Positions 31,643 through 34,334 of a stretch of DNA of 34,334 bases are shown piece by piece (the stretch's first letter is position 1; each line of letters opens with the position of its first letter). This DNA is from Rubripirellula sp. Lineage in GTDB: Bacteria; Planctomycetota; Planctomycetia; Pirellulales; Pirellulaceae. A program made the translations under genes and the position numbers. The stretch lies in NCBI GenBank assembly GCA_029213145.1, contig JARGNK010000082.1, positions 1 to 34,334 on the forward strand. Direction: 5' to 3'. Below the pieces are notes generated by a model. That model was not told the origin of the DNA. It made no database searches and saw only the letters and a program-made list of their open reading frames with translations.

Positions 31643-33273
31643 TCGTGTGGCTTCTGACCTGTCGATGTTTGTTGGTGCTGAAGATGACTTGTCAGGCCAT
31701 CATTGGATGCGGATTCACCCTCGCTGAATCCGGGTTGGTGTCGGCAAATTCTGGTTTCGCCATTGCCAGTAGTGGCTTGTCGAAGGCGGGGCATCTCACG
31801 TTAGTCTGGGCCGCCTTGCCGCTGGCCCAGTCTGAATCAATTACCGATCGCCGGATCTCGATGCCCAGTTGGGAGCAATGGCAGCGAGTTTTGTTAATGC
31901 AGGACTACAACACCCGGGTTGTGATCTTTGGCACAGCAATGCTTGGTTGCGCTGCGGGAGTCGTCGGTTGCTTTACGCTGTTACGAAAACGGGCGTTGAT
32001 GGGGGATGCACTGAGCCATGCGACTTTGCCGGGCATTGCACTCGCATTCATTACTGCCAACGCCATGGGATGGCAGGAGCGTTCGCTACCCTGGCTGTTG
32101 TTGGGGGCGACGGTGAGTGGTTTGGTCGGCGTTGCCGCGATCCTTGCGATTCGTCGGTTGACTCACCTGAAGGAAGATACCGCACTGGGGATCGTGCTGA
32201 GTGTTTTTTTTGGCTGTGGGATTGCCCTGATGGGAGTGATTCAACAAATGCAAACCGGCCATGCTGCCGGTTTGGAGTCATTCATCCTGGGCAAGACAGC
32301 TTCCATGAGTGCGAATGATGCCAAGTTGATCGCTGCGGCTGCGTTGATCGCGATCGTGATTTGCGTGCTTCTCTTCAAAGAGCTCAAACTCTTATGTTTT
32401 GACGATGGGTTTGCGGGATCCCAAGGATTTAACGTCCTGGCGTTGGATCTTGTGCTGATGGCGACCGTCGTGTTGATCTCGATAGTGGGGCTCCAAGCTG
32501 TTGGCTTGATTCTGATGATTGCCCTGTTAATTGTGCCGGCGGCGGCGGCCCGGTTTTGGACCGAGCAGATGTGGGAAATGCTGTTGATTGCCGCAGTGCT
32601 CGGTTTGATCAGCGGAATCGTTGGGGCTGTCGCCAGCGCTTTGTTTCCGAGGCTGCCAAGTGGTGCAATGATCGTGCTGACCTGTGCCGCGTTTTTTCTG
32701 ATCAGTATGGTCTTCGGCACTGGTAGCGGAGTGCTTGTGCGCACCGTAAGAAGGATGCGGTTGAATCGTAAGGTTGTTCGGCGGCATCTGTTGCGTGCGG
32801 TTTTCGAGGCATTGGAATCAGAACCTGTCAGAACGACGGCAAAGGGTGAAAGAAAGCCCAAGCGGACTGTCTCCCTCGATCAGATCCTGCCGATGCGTTC
32901 GTGGTCGAAACCGCAACTGAAGCGGGCAGCGGAACTTGCGGCGCGGGAAGAGTTGATTACCCAGGTTGGCGAAAAACTTCGCTTTACTCGTCGAGGAAAA
33001 TTAGAAGCCGAGCGTTTGACTCGTGAACACCGGCTATGGGAACTGTACCTCATCACGCACGCCGACATCGCCCCGAGTCGCGTTGACCGCGAAGCTGATC
33101 GTATTGAGCATGTCTTAGAACCAGATGTAGTGGCCGAGCTGGAAGAAATGCTGATCAATTCCCGCCAGCTGGTTCCCGAAAGCCCGCACGTGATCGAAGC
33201 CAGTCTGTCATCGGAAAAGGCGGGGACTGCAAACGCAAGTTCGGACGACGTCAGTCGAGAGGCGTCACCATGA
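31639..33273 (+). CDS. troC: metal ABC permease fused to C-terminal DtxR-like domain (TroC-like)
   Basis: A 544-residue fusion. The ABC-3 family permease core begins near residue 80 (DYNTRVVIFGTAMLGCAAG), includes RKRALMGDALSHATLPGIALAF, and spans about eight or nine membrane segments to residue 365. From about residue 380 to 505 lies a DtxR/MntR-like winged helix and dimerisation region (SWSKPQLKRAAELAAREELI; RFTRRGKLEAERLTREHRLWELY; DREADRIEHVLEPD). His464, Glu490 and His491 match MntR ligands, Asp487 replaces a Glu, and the first-helix Asp/Glu pair is absent, so the site is incomplete. The ATGA overlap supports start 31639, but residues 1-75 contain a heptad repeat and are not permease-like; ATG 31861 is an alternative. 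Fusion role unknown. Confidence 0.9.
   Translation: MIVWLLTCRCLLVLKMTCQAIIGCGFTLAESGLVSANSGFAIASSGLSKAGHLTLVWAALPLAQSESITDRRISMPSWEQWQRVLLMQDYNTRVVIFGTAMLGCAAGVVGCFTLLRKRALMGDALSHATLPGIALAFITANAMGWQERSLPWLLLGATVSGLVGVAAILAIRRLTHLKEDTALGIVLSVFFGCGIALMGVIQQMQTGHAAGLESFILGKTASMSANDAKLIAAAALIAIVICVLLFKELKLLCFDDGFAGSQGFNVLALDLVLMATVVLISIVGLQAVGLILMIALLIVPAAAARFWTEQMWEMLLIAAVLGLISGIVGAVASALFPRLPSGAMIVLTCAAFFLISMVFGTGSGVLVRTVRRMRLNRKVVRRHLLRAVFEALESEPVRTTAKGERKPKRTVSLDQILPMRSWSKPQLKRAAELAAREELITQVGEKLRFTRRGKLEAERLTREHRLWELYLITHADIAPSRVDREADRIEHVLEPDVVAELEEMLINSRQLVPESPHVIEASLSSEKAGTANASSDDVSREASP
31702..31785 (+). repeat. 21-bp repeat encoding heptads in the permease N-terminus
   Basis: Four 21-bp units (31702, 31723, 31744, 31765) encode IGCGFTL, AESGLVS, ANSGFAI and ASSGLSK. 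The unit length is a multiple of three, so the frame is kept. The DNA looks like the intergenic minisatellites elsewhere in the window. Confidence 0.75.
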
Positions 33274-34334
33274 GCGGAGTCTTGGCAGAAGTCGGCTGGA
33301 GTTGGCAACTAGACGGTTGGATCGTTCTGGTGGCCATTCTATGTGCTGTTGCGTCAGCTTCATTGGGCTGTTTTTTGGTGCTCCGTCGTATGAGCATGTT
33401 AGGGGACGCGATTTCGCATGCTGTGTTACCTGGATTGGCGGTCGCCTTTTTTCTCAGCCACAGCCGTTCGAGCTTGCCGATGTTCATTGGTGCGGTGATC
33501 GTTGGTATTTTGACCGCATTCTTCACGGAATGGATTCATCGCGTTGGCCGCGTTGACAAGGGGGCGTCGATGGGAGTTGTCTTCACCTCGTTGTTCGCGC
33601 TTGGTTTGGTCATGATTGTGCAAGCGGCGGACAAGGTTGATTTGGACGCTGGATGTGTCTTGTATGGATCGATTGAGCTAACTCCATTGGACACGATGTC
33701 GTTGTTTGGCTTCGAGATTCCGAGAGCAGTGGTCACGTTGGGGATCGTGACCGTGATCAACCTGGCTTTTGTGTTGCTGTTTTACAAGGAATTAAAGCTC
33801 AGTTCTTTTGATCCATCGCTGGCGACGACGCTTGGCTTCAATGCCAGCCTGATGCACTATCTGCTGATGATTCTTGTTGCCGTGACCGCCGTGGCGAGTT
33901 TTGAGAGCGTCGGCAGCGTGTTGGTCGTCGCTATGTTTGTCGTTCCACCCGCCGCAGCCTACTTACTGACCGATCGACTTGGCATGATGCTGCTGATAAG
34001 CGTTTCGCTCGCCATCAGTTCGGCGCTTCTTGGTCACCTGGGTGCGATCCATGTCCCAAGCTGGTTTGGCTTTCAGAGCACAACGACGTCAGGCATGATG
34101 GCGGTTGCGGCTGGATCAATCTTTTTGATCACCATGCTGTGCAGTCCGAGCCAAGGTGTTCTGGTCAAGTTGATACGCCGCCAAGCCTTGAGTTTGCAGA
34201 TCATTGCCGATGACGTGGTCGCGGTGTTGTTTCGCCGCGGGGAAAAGGAGGCGGGAGAGCCGCAGTCAGCTTCGGTGACTGAAGGTGAGTTGATTGAAGC
34301 GATTTTCTGCGGGCGATGGTCGCTTCGTTTGGTG
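33270..34334 (+). CDS. troD: second metal ABC permease with start of a C-terminal regulatory domain (partial)
   Basis: A second ABC-3 family permease, read from ATG 33270 (overlapping the previous stop as ATGA) and open through the last base, so the 3' end is missing; 355 codons are visible. It shows membrane segments in order and the family block RRMSMLGDAISHAVLPGLAVAFF. It then has KGASMGVVFTSLFALGLV, FYKELKLSSFDPSLATTLGF and SVGSVLVVAMFVVPPAAAYLLTDRL. After the last helix (near residue 300) it continues with KLIRRQALSLQIIADDVVAVLFRRGEKEAG and GELIEAIFCGRWSLRLV, the same layout as the helix-turn-helix start of the DtxR-like domain in the first permease. It is therefore probably a second fusion. 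It pairs with the first permease as the heterodimeric channel. Confidence 0.9.
   Translation, partial: MSGVLAEVGWSWQLDGWIVLVAILCAVASASLGCFLVLRRMSMLGDAISHAVLPGLAVAFFLSHSRSSLPMFIGAVIVGILTAFFTEWIHRVGRVDKGASMGVVFTSLFALGLVMIVQAADKVDLDAGCVLYGSIELTPLDTMSLFGFEIPRAVVTLGIVTVINLAFVLLFYKELKLSSFDPSLATTLGFNASLMHYLLMILVAVTAVASFESVGSVLVVAMFVVPPAAAYLLTDRLGMMLLISVSLAISSALLGHLGAIHVPSWFGFQSTTTSGMMAVAAGSIFLITMLCSPSQGVLVKLIRRQALSLQIIADDVVAVLFRRGEKEAGEPQSASVTEGELIEAIFCGRWSLRLV

Noticed and set aside
32241..32861. 206-codon minus-strand frame inside the permease gene
   Set aside because: Antisense shadow of a strongly conserved membrane protein.

Overview
The window reads as chromosomal DNA of a planctomycete, most likely Pirellulaceae (Rhodopirellula-like). 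Supporting signs are two secreted sulfatases, a beta-helix surface protein with the LENRRMLA-type N-terminal motif, a DUF4159 protein, TadE/TadG-type proteins in an operon, a giant secreted protein with a DUF6797-like start and five c-type heme sites, several exported PQQ/propeller proteins, weak Shine-Dalgarno sites and roomy intergenic regions. No rRNA, tRNA, transposase, phage gene or CRISPR array was seen. The lineage call is inference from gene content.

Layout. 1-3.1 kb: a beta-helix protein (minus) divergent from a sulfatase (plus). 3.5-5.95 kb: a minus-strand operon of HAMP membrane protein, TadE-like, VWA/TadG-like and TadE-like genes with overlapping stops and starts. 6.6-17.4 kb: mostly single exported proteins (NGN-repeat propeller, DUF4159 protein, second sulfatase, sulfite-oxidase-type molybdoprotein, DUF6868 membrane protein, TPR/outer-membrane-barrel protein, a coiled-coil-like secreted protein, a BamB-like PQQ propeller). 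17.4-18.3 kb: a PGPGW membrane protein and a tiny His/Asp-rich ORF. 18.4-24.3 kb: the four-gene ligase-associated DNA repair cluster (MBL-fold exonuclease, ATP-dependent DNA ligase, Lhr-like helicase, PdeM-type phosphoesterase), tightly coupled. 24.5-28.8 kb: the five-heme protein. 29.0 kb to the end: a metal-uptake locus in which mntR diverges from a TroABCD-like ABC transporter. Both permeases carry, or begin to carry, DtxR-type regulatory domains at their C-termini; the second permease runs off the window.

The best regulatory inference is at the metal locus. A TTGACA-N16-TACAAT promoter lies between mntR and troA. One dyad ending in GCTACA overlaps the spacer and -10, and a second, perfect dyad (TGTAGC-N4-GCTACA) lies just downstream of the expected transcription start. 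With an intact MntR metal site this suggests Mn-dependent repression of the transporter.

The most pervasive unexplained structure is a set of short degenerate tandem repeats in most longer intergenic gaps. Unit sequences differ from gap to gap, but unit lengths recur (16 bp three times, 21 bp three times, also 14, 15, 18, 23 and 25 bp). Some enter coding sequence (N-terminus of the first permease, C-terminus of the PGPGW protein), and one supplies the -35 box of the transporter promoter. I found no clearly new multi-gene defence or mobile system. The candidates most worth following are the double permease-DtxR fusion, the repeats, the His-rich ORF and the sulfatase with an off-consensus catalytic motif.
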